From: Bugula neritina
Taxonomy: Eukaryota > Bryozoa > Gymnolaemata > Cheilostomatida > Bugulidae
Length of the DNA stretch: 64,000 bases
Assembly (NCBI GenBank): GCA_964035545.1
Contig: OZ037768.1
Span: 1,287,501 to 1,351,500 of the forward strand
Reading direction: 5' to 3'
Below the pieces are notes generated by a model. That model was given only the letters and a program-made list of their open reading frames with translations. It ran no database searches and was not told the DNA's origin. Shown one piece after another: positions 37,201-50,200 of the stretch (positions are counted from its first letter, which is position 1; each line of letters starts with the position of its first letter). A program made the translations under genes and the position numbers.

Positions 37201-40089
37201 TAGTTCACTCATGGCATCTTCAAACCCTGACCCCTTCTTATTCTTCACAGGCGCTGGGGGTTCACTGGATAACATGAACACCTGGTGTGAAGGCACCCAC
37301 GCCCTGTAACACAGTGAGAATATTTCTACACACAACCAAAGGGCAATTCTAGACATTAGGATAGAAAAAAAAATCAACACAAAGCTTCACACTGCTTCTT
37401 TACCTGCTAATATCAAATATATTTAGAAAATCATTGGGTTACTCCAGAAAGCTATTCATAAACTGCACACAACATGTTCGTTACAATAAATAGCAGTTAG
37501 CTGCGCAGTAAACCACATGGCTTAGAGAACAATTTCCAGATGTTTCAAGCTGCTATCTCAAACAGGCATTTTAGTGCACAACAACATGTGACACACCAAA
37601 ACTATCTCAGATTTTAATAAACAATCAAGTTGTGCAGGTCACAGCTAATACAGGTTAGCCAATAAACATGTCACAGCTCACACAGGTTAACCAATAAACA
37701 TGTCACAGGTCACACAGGTTAGCCAATAAACAGGTCACAGGTCACACAGGTTAGTCAATAAACAGGTCACAGGTCGTACAGGTTAGCCAATAAACAGGTC
37801 ACAGGTCACACAGGTTAGCCAATAAACAGGTCACAGCTCACACAGGTTAACCAATAAACATGAACCTTACTTGTCATGAGCCCCAAAGAATCTGCAGTCG
37901 ACTTGACCGTCCGCTTCTCTCAAGGCCTTGGCTGGCCAGTAAGGATAGCCTTTGAGCTTAGCCCAGACTAGAGGGTGGCTGAACCTCTACAACACAGAAT
38001 TAGTGAGTTAGTAGAACCAAGGCTATTGTTGACAGGAAGCACTCTATTAGTACATGAGAAGGGAGTCATTCAGCAAATGACAGCAATTAGTGTAGAAGTA
38101 TTTTGACTCACACATGGCGTACAGAACCAGTTGTTCTCTTGTGTGCAGGAGGCAAGAAAGCAGTCGGGACAAGTTTCAATCTCGGATATCTGATGACGAC
38201 AGGCCTTCAACACTGCCTTGGCTATCACTGTGTACTTATTGTGCACTACAACACATTGTTAACAATGCCAATCTTCACAAGCAACTGTTTTACAGCAATT
38301 TACGACTTAAAACTATTGGAAATTGTTGGAAGAATTTTCAATGCACCCTTGAGCTGCTCATACTAGACAATATGACTGTTGCTAGCTGTCAAAACGCCCA
38401 CACTCTACCGGTCACATGATTTCTTTCAAAAGTCTTTCGAATGTAGCAAACATTGACAGAAAAAATATAACAATGTACAAGAAGTTACGTACTGCCATTG
38501 TATACAATACTATTATGCAATATCCACTTGGCGTCAGCATGGAACGCTTCAGTGCTGCCGTAGACTTTCTTAGAGACATTCTTATCTAGAGTAGACATGT
38601 CCATCGGGTGTGCCACTATGTTGTGGTACTCTGGCTCCATGGCTGGATCCACTGGCACCTGGAACACTTCACTCTACAAGACACATGGTAACCAACAGTC
38701 ATTCGACTTGAGAAGCAAACTCAACTCTCAGAGTTTTGCTCTAGTGGAAACACACAAACACATGAGATGCGACAGACAAAGCTATAACTAGGCAGACTAT
38801 TATCCTGCCAATGAATATAAATATGAAGTAGATCTTACGTTGGGGACTTTCATTCTCTCCAGAGTGTAGTGCAGGCATGTGATCAGTTGGTCAATACTGA
38901 GACTACTCATTGCTTGAGGTCTAGTGTCTTCACACTCTGACCGCATCACCTTCTACAAAAAACATGCACCAACATTGCACGTAGACATCAGTGTAGATCA
39001 ACAGAGTCTCTATATATAGAGAGAGATAATGCAGCTCTCCATCTCAACTTACTATAGACTGAGAACTCACCTCACACTCCATGCATATCCAATCCTCTTT
39101 AGGAGCTGCTTGTAAACCCAGACACTTCAAATGATATACTCGCGGGCAAAGCTGACATGGGATGACAATACCGTCCTTACGACATATCCAGCAATATTTA
39201 TCTGATTCCTACAGTGTAGTGGACGATGTTAGTACAGCTGTATATAGGAGAACAGCACTAAACGAGTGAAAATAATAATCAACAACAAACCTCATCAGTG
39301 TTCAGCTTATTGGAAGATCGAAGGCTCCGTCTTGTAACTTGAGATGAGGCTGCAGGTGCGGCAACCATCCCCATTTTACTACGCTTCACTGAAGTTGACG
39401 GATTCAACGATGACGGGACAGGGTTATCTGCTGCAGCTTCGTCCGGCACACTTGAAGATGAAGTGTTGTTAGATTCTGGAGTAGGTGTTGGTGTTAGACT
39501 GGTTTTGTTGCTAGCAGGTGATGTTGAACCTTCTAGATAAATAGTGTTTAAAATATTACTTTGTCTTCTTAGATATCTTTAGGAAAAAGGTATTAAACAT
39601 GTACATTAAGTAACACAAATTAGAATACTTGAAAAGCTGAATGTGAATGTCACTTTTAAGAGCATGAATTCACTAAAACATGGTACACCTGTTAGTGCAC
39701 CCCTGTCTACTGTCTCACTAACACAACCAAGGCTAGGCTATTTTGGTAGTATAGCGAGACGAACTCAACTGGGAAAAATGGTGACATAAAAATATTTGGT
39801 TTACATAAGGTTTAATTTAAATTCTTCTGTAGGCAAACATAAATTTCCACAATGTTTACTTAAACAGAACAAAAATGATTGATTGTTGGTTTTTGTTTTA
39901 ATATCATGAAGCAAGTTTTATTTTAGAAGCTATTATTATTTCTATGTAATAAGTAAGGGAACTTTATATAGCATTGAAAGCTCTAAACCACAACTTTATG
40001 AGTTAGCACACACCCATAGAAGACCGAGTTATTCTTTGCTTTTGCTCTCCAGCAGCACCAGTTGCACCAGGGGCAATGGCTTCACTCAT
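31217..40089 (-). CDS. ZMYND8: ZMYND8-type PHD-bromodomain-PWWP-MYND chromatin reader
   Basis: Nineteen exons, 1,033 aa: 40089-40014, 39532-39291, 39208-39071, 38952-38839, 38673-38493, 38245-38112, 37986-37871, 37303-37178, 36968-36820, 36645-36592, 36478-36295, 36062-35672, 35368-35253, 35174-35123, 34830-34446, 34205-34081, 33954-33769, 32828-32670, 31390-31217; all phases agree. PHD finger at about 107-152 (YCWICRKDG ... [10 protein letters not shown]). Bromodomain at about 175-265 ([22 protein letters not shown]; the acetyl-lysine Asn is Asn249). A Cys motif follows (CPDCFLASC), then PWWP ([32 protein letters not shown]). MYND zinc finger at 862-900 ([19 protein letters not shown]), followed by a Pro/Gln-rich tail. 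In vertebrates ZMYND8 and ZMYND11 read acetylated and methylated histone H3 and recruit co-regulators; the [12 protein letters not shown] and the [17 protein letters not shown] resemble ZMYND8 more. Head-to-head with CCDC6. Confidence 0.92.
32925..33085. repeat. about 35-bp repeat in a ZMYND8 intron
   Basis: Four to five diverged copies of acctcctacgtttgatattg plus cattgtcacacac, directly adjoining the 27-bp array and sharing its cacacac border. Confidence 0.75.
33086..33768. repeat. 27-bp minisatellite built on the MYND-exon 5' splice site
   Basis: About 25 near-identical copies of gagtcacacacctaagaagc plus tgtacta. On the minus strand each unit reads AG then GTGTGTGACTC, identical to the true donor of exon 33954-33769. 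In the MYND frame every unit has an in-frame TAG, so a retained intron would stop at once. Other frames stay open for up to 346 codons but are artefacts. Confidence 0.93.
33957..34060 (-). repeat. tandem 51-bp copies of the MYND-exon acceptor and exon start
   Basis: Two extra copies of the exon 33954-33769 start lie upstream in the intron: 33971-34005 and 34022-34056. Each has its own TTTAG acceptor and the codons for [12 protein letters not shown] ([12 protein letters not shown] in the outer copy). The period is 51 bp. Using either decoy acceptor reads into TAG 17 codons later. Confidence 0.88.
35384..35615. repeat. 28-bp minisatellite upstream of a ZMYND8 acceptor
   Basis: About eight copies of gtaagtagagaagaagacat plus aacagagt. 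On the minus strand the unit supplies pyrimidine-rich CTGTTATGTCTTCTTCTC, and the last copy forms the tract in front of the acceptor of exon 35368-35253. Confidence 0.88.
37625..37864. repeat. 30-bp minisatellite next to the ZMYND8 PWWP-exon donor
   Basis: About eight copies of cacaggttagccaataaaca plus ggtcacaggt, ending within about 8 bases of the donor of exon 37986-37871. Confidence 0.87.
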
Positions 40090-41610
40090 TGTGACTCACA
40101 CTCACAGTTTGACAATCTCTGCAAAAAGCATCAATTTGAGGCGATAAGATTCATCTACTAACTGATCAACTGAGCAGGAACAAAATGTAGCCAGAACAAC
40201 AATATAAATCATACACTAGTAAAATTTGTGTTTACCAAATATCTAGCCTATATTAATACATTGTCACTTATCACAAAGTATAAAAGATAATTACTATTAT
40301 AGGAAAAAAAATCAAAAATGTATTTTTCTAAAAGGAATGTATTTATTTTAGAAAAATGAATATACTCATCTACATGTTTGAATCTTAGAGCGGTGATAAT
40401 CAAATTGAAAAGCTACACAAATCATTGGTTATGACTATGATAGAATCAATAGAATTAGATAGGCATCAACAAATAAAATGCTGAAACATAACAGAAAGAT
40501 AGCAGCAGCAGCTGCACATCAAATCAATAGTAAAACCAAATTAAAAGCCTTAGAACTGATCATTAGGCTTAGCTGACTTAGGCACCTGATACTTTTATAC
40601 TAACAGAAATATTTGAGTTAACTTGGCCAATTAGACACTAGTAATAGAAGTGAAGTAGTTGTCAACATTTAAACCTGTATTATAATTTAAACTTTTATTA
40701 ATATTAAAGTTATAATAACTTTTGAAAATAACCTAAAACTAAAATAAAATCACAATTACAATGCATTGCAGTTGCTTATGCAAGCACAAGAAAGCGAGAT
40801 ATTAGTATTACATTTACTGCTACAGTGATTACGTTATACTTTTTGTTTCTTTATACTTATAGTTTGCATTACTATTACTATTTTAATTTTTACGATTACA
40901 CCTTGACCTTTGGAGCTTTACCGTCCAGCTGCGCTATTACTATGACTATGTGATCGAGTATCACTCTCAGTATAACATTGAGGTCGACTTACACTTAGAC
41001 TTACTCTTAGTCTTACTTTTACTTTTAGTCTCACATTTACAGGTTTAGTCAGATGGCCATGAGGCATGAGAAATATTAAATACATAAGCTACAGCTGACT
41101 AAAGTAATTCTAACAAATATCAAAAAAAAGTTGAAAGCATCAAATACAATGACCAACATGATTTTACGAAAGTGTAAAAAAAAAAGATTATATTGCGCAG
41201 CAACAATAATTTGACTTAGTTTAAAGAAAATCAAGATGGAGGACACGGTCATTTTCTAACCATGGAATTTGTAGAGTTTTAGTAGGAGGAGCTTCATTTC
41301 TCTGGAGTTCACTCTGATTCCTGATTGGACGTAACAAAACCCCTCGTATGCAAATTAGGTTCTTTGGAAACCTTGCGATGGCTAGGATCCACGATTTTGA
41401 CAAAAACAAGCATGTCTGTGAAACCGTAGATAACTGAATTCGTTCGACCAATTCTATAGTTTAATAACCTTTAATGTTGAAAATTACATTAAATTGCTGG
41501 AGTTAAACTATTAAAATAACCGTAACTGCAGTTTTGAAAAAACACTTACAGCACAAATGTTTTGTCGTCAGAGTCGAATCACTCATTATTGGATCTAATA
41601 TACTGTAACC
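40090..41610. promoter_or_regulatory. head-to-head promoter interval between ZMYND8 and CCDC6
   Basis: 1,521 bases separate the two divergent start codons. AT-rich, with a degenerate period-6 tract at about 40850-41050 and a slightly GC-richer patch at 41220-41460 next to CCDC6. No clear TATA box was identified on either side. Confidence 0.45.
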
Positions 41611-44600
41611 ATGGCTGACAGCGCGAGTGAAATGGAATCTGACACAAGCTCAGTAGATGGAACGTCTGCTTTAGCACCACCTCGTGCTGCTCAAAACAGT
41701 CAAAGTAAACGTATTGACAGTTTGTCCCAAGAAAATAGAGTTCTCCGCATTGAAATTGATACGTTGAAACTCAAAAACAAATCTTTGCAAGCCGAAAATC
41801 GAGAGTTGAGGCAAAACAGCGTAAACATCGTGAGTTAATTTGAATTTTAAAGTAAATTACCACAATTATTATAAAGATTTAATTTTATCAACTGTGAAAT
41901 TCAAATTTAAATTGCATAGGTATACATTTGTCTTTGATGATATAGGCGAACGAATTACAGTTTAGAGTAACATTAACACACCCCCAGTAACTATGAGTAT
42001 CAGTACGGAGTATGACTATGAGTAACACTTACAGTTACACTATGACTAACAGTTACAGTATGAGTGTAACACTAACAGTAACGCTAACAATAACAGACAA
42101 TCGGACACCGACAGTAAGCGTAACACTAAATGTAAGATTAAGTGCAAGTCTAACAGTTACTGTTAGTGTTACAGTGAAGTTCAAGTTATACTGTAGTGAA
42201 GTGAAGTTATACTGTATATATCATTTTGGTTTTAGTTTTACAAAGAAACTAATGATAGGCTCAACTATGTTTTTATTATACTTATTCAGCATCTGAATGT
42301 CCACTAATGTGTAAATGCTAAGATTGGTATTTATTTTTAAATAAAGTTCGTTCCAACTCTCTTTGATTTGCAATTTGCTTAAATTTACTAAACTTCAAAA
42401 CAAACCATGTTTATCAGCTTGTGCAATCTCACAAGTTTATTATTATTATCTTACAGCAAGCTAAGGCTGAACAAGAAGAAGAATATATCAGCAACACTTT
42501 AATGAAAAAGATAAACTCTTTAAAAAAAGAAAAGGAGATGCTAGCTGTAAATTATGAGCATGAGGAAGAGTTTTTGACCAATGATCTTACTCGCAAGCTG
42601 AATCAGGTTTTTATCTGTAATCATAAGTCATGTGTGACTCTGATGAGCTGTAAAACATTTTTAATTGACTGTAAAGGGTCGAATAGAAATTAACTTGGCA
42701 TCCATTTAAATGTATTCCTATGTTGCTGCTATTGTTCAAGCTGCGTAGTGAGAAAGCTCACCTGGAACAAACACTGGAGCAGGAGCAAGAAGCTCAAGTA
42801 AACAAGTTGCTCAAACGGATAGACAAGTTGGAAACAGAAGTTGTGAAGAAGCAAGACACACTGGAACAGTTGAGACGGGAGAAAATTGAGCTGGAGAATT
42901 CCCTGGAGCAAGAGCAGGAGGCTCTCGTTAACCGACTCTGGAAACGCATGGACAAGCTCGAAGTTGAGAAAAGGTATCTTCATCATGCTTTTCATTTCCT
43001 AAATATAATATAATATGAAAATAACATTCAAAACATAAAATGTTGACTGCTCAAGTTAGTAGTAATTTTTTTTCTTAATTCAATTTTTGCTAGTGTTCTA
43101 GTTATCAATCTAGTGTTTTGTTAGTTACTTCTTTAGTACTAACCTCCTTCACTAACTCCTGATGTTCTTCAGAATGTTGCAAGAACGACTAGATCAACCG
43201 ATTTCGGCGCCACCCTCTCCCCGATCAGGAGATCGCAGCGTGTCGCAGCTGACGCAGAATATTATGAACTTGAGACAGGAAGTGGCTCGATACAGGCACA
43301 TGCTCACAGCTACTCGCGAAGAAAGTGAGTTTGTTACTTTGCTCTCTTATTTGGGAACTGTTCAGTACTTGACAATAAATTGAGAAATTTTAAGGTAATC
43401 AAGATAATAGTATACATAGAAAGCCTACTTGCACCTACAAGTAAGAGGTACCTGGTAGCTTTCTCCATCATTACCTTAAGATTTATTACTAATTACTCAT
43501 AGTTAATAGATATTATCTCTTCTAGATATTCTTGTAGACGTTATATATATATATATGTTCAACATAGAGGCACACATATACACATTATTGGTGTCATGTG
43601 TTGATTATCTGATGCATGGGTTGTGTGCATAGAATTACACGCGTGCAGGTGTAATATAGGCACGCATACCTGTGATGACACACACATGCAGGTGTGATAT
43701 AGACACACATACATGTGTACCTTCGGCCCTAGATTTGAAGAAGATGAATGCACTGCAAGAGGAAGAGCGACAGATAAAGGAGGAGAACCTGAGACTACAG
43801 AGGAAACTGCAGATGGAAACAGAAAGAAGGGAGGCCCTCTGTAGGCACCTATCTGAGAGTGAATCCAGTCTAGAGATGGACGATGAGCGGTGAGTAGATG
43901 TAATGTGCTCTTTCTTTCTTTTTAGTCAGGTTGTACTTCACTTACTTTAGACATCATGGCCTTTTATATCTTGTTTATGTCAGTTCTGGTGCAGATATCT
44001 ATACTGTGTAGATTCAGTGAGTTTTATGATTTATATTAACATAGTATAAATAATAGGTAGCAAAATGATCTTTATTGTGAACTAGCCAGCTCAAAATAAA
44101 TAATTTGTTAACAAGATGCGTAGACAGTTGAGCATGCTATATAGGGTATATGTATGATATAGATTTGTCCATGTGTAAATCTGTGTACATACCATGTCTA
44201 GTTCTTATAAAATTATATCGGTAATAAATGGTATATGTAAGAGATGTTCTTGTATTCCATCACCAGATTGTTTCCTTATTATTTATGAGACTATTTCAAC
44301 TAGCAAATCTTATCCTGGAATTACTTTTTGGCTGCTTTTTGTAGGCATTTCAATGAGTTTGCTAAGTCACATGATGTTAAAGAAGGGACAAGAACTAGAA
44401 CAGTGTCTAGTCCAGTGCCATACCATGGCAACATCACCCCCACCAAACCTATAGGTTTGCCCTTTACTTCTCCTTTTAACTCTGTTGGCATTAACACAAT
44501 AACACAGGTCTACATACATAGGGTGTGTCTAGTTGCTATAGTTTGCTCTTCTCAGAGTTAAGCATATATTGCATAGCAAGTTCTCAGATAGTTGTGTGAT

Positions 44601-45118
44601 ATTTTTGTTCCTTTATCTCTCCTCATGTAATCTTGCTGCCAGAATTTATTTGTTTTTCCTGTTAGACGTGTTTTCACAGTCTCCTACACATTTCAGCTAT
44701 GGCTGTCACCACGAGCCCGCCCACTCCAATACGCTGCAATAACTGTGGACACATATTCACGTGTGGAGGCGGGTCTGTGCCAGTCAGCATGTCAACTTCG
44801 CTGCCGAGCATGTCTCCGCCCCCCACACAGCTCACACACCACTCTGCATTCGCCAGCAGTAGTGGTGGTCAGGTGTCTCACACCCACAGTTCTTCTTCCT
44901 CTTCCAGTCACTCTTCACAGGTGGTAAGTAGTCAACTATCTAGTAGTCAACTATCTAGTAGTCAACTATCTAGTAGTCAACTATCTAGTAGTCAACTATT
45001 TAGTAGTCAACTGTCTAGTAGTCAACTGTCTAGTAGTCAACTATTTAGTAGTCAACTATCTAGTAGTCAACTATTTAGTAGTCAACTCTGCTCAATAAAA
45101 GCCAATAATTGTGTTTAA
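41611..45118 (+). CDS. CCDC6: CCDC6, coiled-coil domain-containing protein 6
   Basis: Seven exons: 41611-41829, 42457-42606, 42741-42973, 43173-43324, 43733-43889, 44345-44454, 44697-45118; 480 aa, close to the 474 aa of human CCDC6. The N-terminus is acidic and Ser-rich, then a nearly continuous coiled coil runs from about residue 35 to 290. Diagnostic strings: [111 protein letters not shown]. In vertebrates it is a scaffold-like protein linked to the DNA-damage response and 14-3-3 binding. The last exon encodes [14 protein letters not shown], a Ser/His-rich stretch, and, if unspliced, SSQLS repeats before a TAA. A strong donor (GTAAGT at 44929) makes a spliced alternative possible. The exon 2 donor (CAG then GTTTTT) is weak. 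Confidence 0.92.
44929..45090 (+). repeat. 15-bp repeat at the end of CCDC6
   Basis: About ten copies of tagtagtcaactatc starting inside GTAAGTAGTCAAC. It reads in frame as SSQLS (or SSQLF) pentapeptides, so it is either coding tail or an intron repeat built on a donor. Confidence 0.9.
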
Positions 45119-45896
45119 GTTTCTATTTTGCTTACAATTGGTTGAGATGACATGTCAATCAATTCATTTAGTTGAATTGAATTCTAGAGGTGACAGCTAA
45201 GCAAAATAGTATTTTTGCTTTACTGTTATTTTAGAAGTCAAATGAAAGATTTGCTAAACCACCTTTACCAACGGGAAAGTAGTTGTCGGTGAACCTAAGG
45301 GACACATGCAAGCACCTGCTTTACTGACATGTATGTTACCAATAGCTCACGCCAATCTGTGCCACATCTTATCTGCTGACCAATATTAAACTGCTGTCAC
45401 CTGGATACCCAGCCTATATTCTAGTCACAACGTATCATCTAATGAATTACTTCTCTTCTCCCTTATATTTTTGGCTTATTATTACCTTACTACAGTTATT
45501 TCTCCTATATCTATATTATGTCAATCAGTCTATGAAATTATTTTTTAATTCAAAGTGTGTACTCTAAAATTCTTTTTTTTTGCTGTCGAGTTGACAATGT
45601 ATGTTTTTGTGGAAACATCAATTCTAACCATAGTGTTTGTACTTTGTGTATGTGTGTCTAAGGGAGACAACTTCCCAAAATTTACTGTTAATTGAAATGT
45701 TCTTGTTTTCTTAAGTAGAGAATTCCTTCGTCAATTTTTTTGGCTTTCATTTGCAAGTGCGTACACTTATGAGTATATGTATGGTTTAATTATTCATATA
45801 ATGATGTTGCAGTGTATGGCTTGGTTTGGATTTGCTTATGACACTGTAGATCTATCCTATTCATTCTATTAGCATTTGATTAATTTTTATAAAAAT

Positions 45897-45902
45897 AATA
45901 AA
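45897..45902 (+). terminator. candidate polyadenylation signal for CCDC6
   Basis: AATAAA about 780 bases after the CCDC6 stop codon, in AT-rich sequence. Confidence 0.35.
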
Positions 45903-46120
45903 GCCTAAATTTAAAATATTTCGTGCTGTTAATTGAAAATAATTCGAATATGCAGTAATTTATGGAAAATCAACCAGTCATTGTTATATATTACTTTATC
46001 CATGTTACATTACAAGTGTATGCTAACGCTATCCAAGCTCATAGTAAATTAGAGGGTATGTGTAGAGTCGAGGTGAGAAGACTAAAAGAAATTATATTAT
46101 ATTGCACTGTATGCATTGCG

Positions 46121-46436
46121 TTGAGTTTACAACTTTGATTCTAATTTAACATTATACTATATTATGTTATGTGCAAGCCTATGTACGATGCCTGCCAATA
46201 TACCAGGACATTACTGCGGCATTCATATAGAAGAAAATTATGAGAAAACTATTTTCAAGTACAAAAATGGTGGTAATATATTAGAAATCAGTTGAAAATG
46301 TGTAATGATTAGCAGTCATTTATAATTAAGAGAATTGAAAATCAACTAATGTAAAACATTATGCCATAGAACTGGTGTGAAAAATTTGGTAGACAAGACA
46401 CTTTACAGTGAAATAAGATTCAAAACTATAGTAGTT
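46121..46436 (+). repeat. interspersed repeat copy A
   Basis: Shares long stretches with 53716-54104 in the same orientation, for example ttgagtttacaacttt, acaaaaatggtggtaatata and ttagaaatcagttgaaaatg. No terminal inverted repeats or reading frame seen. Confidence 0.8.
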
Positions 46437-47035
46437 TCATGTACTTGAGCCCTAAAAATAATTGTATTTCTGAATTTAGTCATAAATTTACAACCAAAAA
46501 ATTATTTATAAAATTTTAGTGTACGTTTATAAAAGATTGCTTAATATTTAACTTCAGAGAGTGACAATGACTTAAATTGATAAAAACAATGTTAACACAA
46601 ACATCTTCTAGGACCTAAAGCTACCCGAGCCCTCCGGTTAAACTTACACACTTTTTAAATATACTTTGGTTGAAATGTAAGTTTCTCATTGCAAATACTA
46701 TTTATATAAAATAAAGTAATTCGAAAAATTAACAAAGAAAGTAATACTTCTCAATTAACTTACTCATATTTATACAGGGTTGAATAAACTCAAAAACAAT
46801 TTTCATATAAACCAACAAATCAATGGAATTTTGAAAGTTTAAATATTAAGTACGTATAGATGTCAGAGCAATTGCAAAGTAGTAATAAAATCCTCAATGC
46901 AAAAATATGCATCTTCTATAACTCAGTAGAATGACTGTGATCTAAAAATAATAGGGATTTGAAATATATACTATATATTTAACCAATACTTAAATATATT
47001 GACAGGGGATGACAAACGCTTGAAATTTTCAGAAT

Positions 47036-47132
47036 AGTGGGGAGCCAACATGCAACAATTGGCGGGTGGAGCCCATTAAAAGCTAGTATTAATGTGTTCC
47101 ACCTGCCAATTTCTGCATGTTGGCTCCCCACT
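47036..47132. other. 97-nt hairpin, pre-miRNA-like or foldback element
   Basis: The arms begin and end with agtggggagccaacatgca and its reverse complement. By hand the stem has about 37 pairs, with one 2x2 internal mismatch and one G-U pair, and a loop of roughly 20 bases. It lies about 135 bases after the GH31 stop codon, so it may sit in that 3' UTR. Size and shape fit a microRNA precursor, but a small foldback transposon is equally possible. Confidence 0.6.
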
Positions 47133-47266
47133 AGATGTGCAATTGTTGTTATATGCTGAATTCCAATGTTGACCTTCACCTTTTACCCAACATAACAAAT
47201 TACAATGAGCGGTGAGCATTTCTAAATGCCAATTTAATAACATGTGCCCCAATTACCTAGTAACTG

Positions 47267-50200
47267 TTAGGATAGAAAGAGAGTAAGTAGTGTGGCTGCA
47301 AGGGTTAGACACGCAGACAAACCATGATATGCAGTAGACGAGGTTGGAGGTGGTGGTGGTACAAGTGGTAGTTTGAGTTCACTCCACGGATAGCTGGACG
47401 TATGCTTATAGAATACAGGTGGTTGGCCAATTGGAGCTGGAACCGTAGCTTTCATCTGAATAATCAACAAAACATATCACTCTGTCTTCTACGGTGATGC
47501 TTATTATCACACACACATATATGCATTAAATATTCAATCTCCTAACAATTTTCATTACACTTTTCAGCACCCACAGAACAAGTGTTTAAGCCTTCATATT
47601 ATAGGTAATATACATGCAAAATGCAATGCTATGCCATGTATGCATATAAATTACAATACTGTGCCATACATATATATTACAATACTATGTCATATATACA
47701 TATATGTCACCATACTATGCCATAAATATATGTTACAATACTATGTCATACATATATATTACAATACTATGTCATATATACATATATGTTACAATACTAT
47801 GTCATACCCATATGTTACAAGACTGTCACATATATTACAATATTACATAATATATATATATACATATATAACACCTACTGGTCCCGTGTAACTCTTGTCT
47901 GTCCAGAGATGAACCCAGTTTCCAGGAGGAATGTACACTTTCCATTCACTCACATTCGCCTGCAAATGTTTTATACAATATATTATCAAATTACTTACAC
48001 ACATTATCTAATACTATGCTACATAATATACATAAGATAATACCGGTAATATACATAATATACTATATACACTATATACATAACACGTAATATATATAAT
48101 ATATAACATGATATAATACCTGTAATATACATAATATACTATATACACTATATACATAACACGTAATATATATAATATATAACATGATATATTACCTGTA
48201 ATACGGGAGCAACTAGCAGCTCATCTCCATACATATACTCATGTTCAACCTCCCAGCTGCCAGAGTCTTGAGAGAACTCACTGGAAAGTGATCTCTGCAG
48301 CGGTTTGCCAGTGAGTTTATAGTCAGCATAGGCTGTCTTAGTGTAGTTACTCAGAGCTGTGTACATCTCAACTAGTCTGGCAAACTGTTTCATTGTATCC
48401 ACATCTGAATAGACCTGCCAATTCTCACTTGGTCTGTTGCCTGGAGCATTAATATGACACATATATTACATGTATATTACAAGTATATTACATATATATT
48501 ACATGTATATGACAAGTATATTACAGGTATATTGCAAGTATATTACATATATATTACATGTATATTACAGATATGTTACATGTATATTATAGATATATTA
48601 AATGTATATTACAGGTATATTACATATATATTACATGTATATGACAAGTATATTACAGGTATATTGCAAGTATATTACATGTATATTACAGATATGTTAC
48701 ATGTATATTACAAGTAGATAACAAGTATATGACATGTATACTACAGGTATATGACATGTATATATTACAAGTAATATTACCTTCATGAGTACGCATTGTA
48801 GGTGTGAACACAGCCATCTCAGCTGACCTGAGGAGAAGCTCCTTATCTCTCGTAACTCCAAACAGACTTGTATACAAACCAATATCATAATGAGTCATTC
48901 CAATTCCCTGCCATCAAACACCACCATACAGTTAACACCAGCAAAAGATGTGCTGTATACATTTATTTCTGATAAACGTTAAGCTACCTGAAGTCCAACG
49001 GAAAGGGCGGCTGGTATAACGGAGGGTAAACCATCAGAAACAGTGTAGTCGACATTCTGATCTCCAGCCCAAAAGAGTGTGGTGTATTTGGACAGACCAG
49101 CGTATCCTGCTCGCATCCAAAACACGACTTCTCCAAGTTTTCCAGCCTCTTCAACAGCTTCTCTGTTGAGTTTTGCCCACAGCAAAGGCCACTGATTGTG
49201 CAGCTCGAGGGCAGACTGACCGCTGAAGAACTTGGCGTTGTCTACCATTAAATACTCACTAAAGTCTGCCATCCAACCCGATATTCCCAGATCTAAGGCT
49301 CTCTTTACGATTCGAGCTAACAACAAAAGAGAAATAATTAGTTAGCAAACACTTGGCTGCCATATTGTAAGAATCCTCAATTTATGCATTTAGTGCACAC
49401 AAACAAGTATAAACAATAAACTGAAAATTCTTAAAATAGCGGTACAAGGAAAGAAACAGAATTGTCTTCTTTACCTCATGAGTGGATAACTCTTACAACA
49501 CAATACTGATTGATCTTTTATGGTGAGATAATATTACATAATACAATATTTATAATATAATTATCATAACTAGATTATTAAATAAAATGGAGTTAATAAG
49601 GCAAGACATCCTTGTATGTCTAAAACGTATCAACTTGCCTTTAACTGTAAAATTTTCAACTTCAAACAAAATACTTTACAAAAATCATTATTACTACCAA
49701 CTACAATCTGTACTCCATCAGTATATTATGTACAAGTACAAGAATAAACAGAAATGACTCATACTATAAAACAACCTAGCACATTATCGTAGTGACTCAC
49801 CCTTGTACCAGTTTACGGCAGCAGGATTAGTCAGATCGATAGTACCGCAGTAGAACTCCCCAAAGTCAGCTATGTATGTCTGATCAGAGCTGTTCTTTAC
49901 AAAGTAACCTAGACTGTCAGCTTCTTTAAACAGGGGTCCTTCTATGTTCAGGTACGGGTTTATGTAGACCAGCACCCGCACACCCTTGGCCTTTAGTTTA
50001 GGGATCTCAGTATCCAAACCTGTGCCAACATATTCCAATATAAATGAAGAGAACTTTCTAATGGGTTGTACTTTAACTTAGTAATAGTGGCAATAGTGTA
50101 ATAGTAATAATTTAAATGTCCGAAATAGAGTAGTTGCAGCTTTGATAGTCATACACACTTTTCACTAGATGTGGTAAAAATTATAAGAAACATTTCCCTA

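Larger units (their letters stand above)
45119..47266. other. intergenic region between CCDC6 and the GH31 gene
   Basis: Holds the presumed CCDC6 3' UTR, one copy of an interspersed repeat (46121-46436) and the hairpin at 47036-47132. No further gene seen. Confidence 0.5.

Noticed and set aside
38112-38227. ZMYND8 exon border at the TACACAG acceptor (38227)
   Set aside because: The upstream acceptor at 38245 restores [12 protein letters not shown], matching the spacing of the family between the bromodomain and the Cys motif.
44745-44927. Alternative frame for the last CCDC6 exon using the acceptor TTTTCACAG
   Set aside because: That frame is open but ends out of step and gives an unlikely Cys/Arg-rich peptide. 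The CACATTTCAG acceptor keeps phase and a coherent Cys-Ser-rich tail.
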